Source: Dehalococcoidia bacterium | GTDB taxonomy: Bacteria; Chloroflexota; Dehalococcoidia; JACPQF01 | Direction of reading: 5' to 3' | DNA length: 5,353 nt | Assembly: GCA_030650265.1 (NCBI GenBank) | Contig: JAUSEJ010000776.1 | Coordinates: 1 to 5,353, forward strand | In this document: positions 5,119 to 5,353 of the stretch, piece by piece | Position numbering within the stretch: the stretch's first letter is position 1 | Layout of the letters: each line of letters opens with the position of its first letter | The notes under the pieces: generated by a model | Told to the model about the DNA's origin: nothing | Databases searched by the model: none | What the model saw: the letters and a program-made list of their open reading frames with translations, nothing else | Made by a program: the position numbers and the translations under genes

Positions 5119-5119
5119 C
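5089..5119 (-). repeat. G-quadruplex-type G-tract array, - strand
   Basis: On the - strand five runs of 4-5 G (5119-5115, 5111-5108, 5104-5101, 5097-5094, 5092-5089) are separated by ACA, TCA, TGA and a single C, built from a GGGGNNA heptad. It touches the stop codon of the flavin reductase gene, so the mRNA 3' end would carry the G-rich strand. Confidence 0.7.
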
Positions 5120-5353
5120 TACCTTCCCACTCTGGGCCGTTTCATCTCGAAGATCTGGCGGGTCCTAGTGTAGAGATCGCCGGCAAGGCGACCCACCGGC
5201 TGCAGCTTTTCCATGTCAATTCTACCATCTTGAAGGAATTCGTCTTTGATGTGAAACTGCACTACTTCGCCAAAGGGAACGCTGGTGCGGTTTTCCCCCT
5301 CCCCCAACTCGATCATCTGTACAAGTTTGCACTCAAGGCTGATGGGAGATTCC
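5119..5353 (-). CDS. Flavin reductase-like FMN-binding protein, C-terminal part (partial)
   Basis: The frame is open from the window edge (first full codon at 5352) to TAG at 5121-5119, giving 77 C-terminal residues. They match the end of the flavin reductase / DIM6-NTAB family (PF01613, split-barrel FMN-binding fold): an E-C-K-L-V-Q strand, a loop ending in ENRTSVPFGEVVQFHI, a D-G-R-I-D turn, and the family's closing KLQPVGRLAGDLY followed by TRTRQIFEM. Full proteins are about 180-220 residues, so more than half, including most of the flavin-binding part, lies beyond the window. Such proteins bind FMN and use NAD(P)H to reduce flavins or act as small oxidoreductases; the substrate cannot be told from this part. 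It is on the same strand as folE but 136 bases upstream, with a G-rich inverted repeat and a promoter between, so it is probably a separate transcription unit. Confidence 0.8.
   Translation of the reverse strand, partial: ESPISLECKLVQMIELGEGENRTSVPFGEVVQFHIKDEFLQDGRIDMEKLQPVGRLAGDLYTRTRQIFEMKRPRVGR

Overview
The window looks like a piece of bacterial chromosome of moderately high GC. No signature fixes the taxon. An MshA-type glycosyltransferase beside a PIG-L deacetylase, the AbrB/PIN toxin-antitoxin remnant and the C-rich/G-rich spacer repeats would fit an uncultured Chloroflexota or a similar environmental lineage, but this is an impression and not a demonstrated assignment.

Left part (1-1016, + strand): the 3' end of an AbrB/MazE-type antitoxin gene overlaps the start of a VapC-type PIN toxin gene. 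The toxin gene breaks off after about 22 recognisable residues and stops at 214. A complete cyclase-family metal-dependent hydrolase gene (246-1016) with a good ribosome binding site follows.

Middle (1017-1364): a 348-base gap between two convergent transcription units. It holds three copies of a ~25-base repeat (two direct, one inverted) and a terminator-like hairpin just after the leftward operon.

Right part (1365-4982, - strand): a compact leftward gene run, in transcription order folE (GTP cyclohydrolase I), a FemAB/BioF2-like GNAT-fold transferase, an MshA-like GT4 glycosyltransferase and a LmbE/PIG-L zinc deacetylase. Gaps are 72, 9 and 30 bases. A good sigma70-type promoter lies immediately upstream of folE. 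The pair of glycosyltransferase and PIG-L deacetylase mirrors the first steps of mycothiol synthesis (MshA, MshB): a GlcNAc transfer followed by N-deacetylation. Here an acyl/aminoacyl-transferase-like protein sits next to them, and no MshC or MshD homologue is seen. This is the most interesting system in the window: a possible uncharacterised amino-sugar conjugate (thiol cofactor or glycolipid) pathway.

Right edge (4983-5353): a spacer with opposed G-quadruplex-type G-tract arrays on both strands, which also form long inverted repeats, then the C-terminal part of a flavin reductase-like FMN-binding protein that runs off the window.
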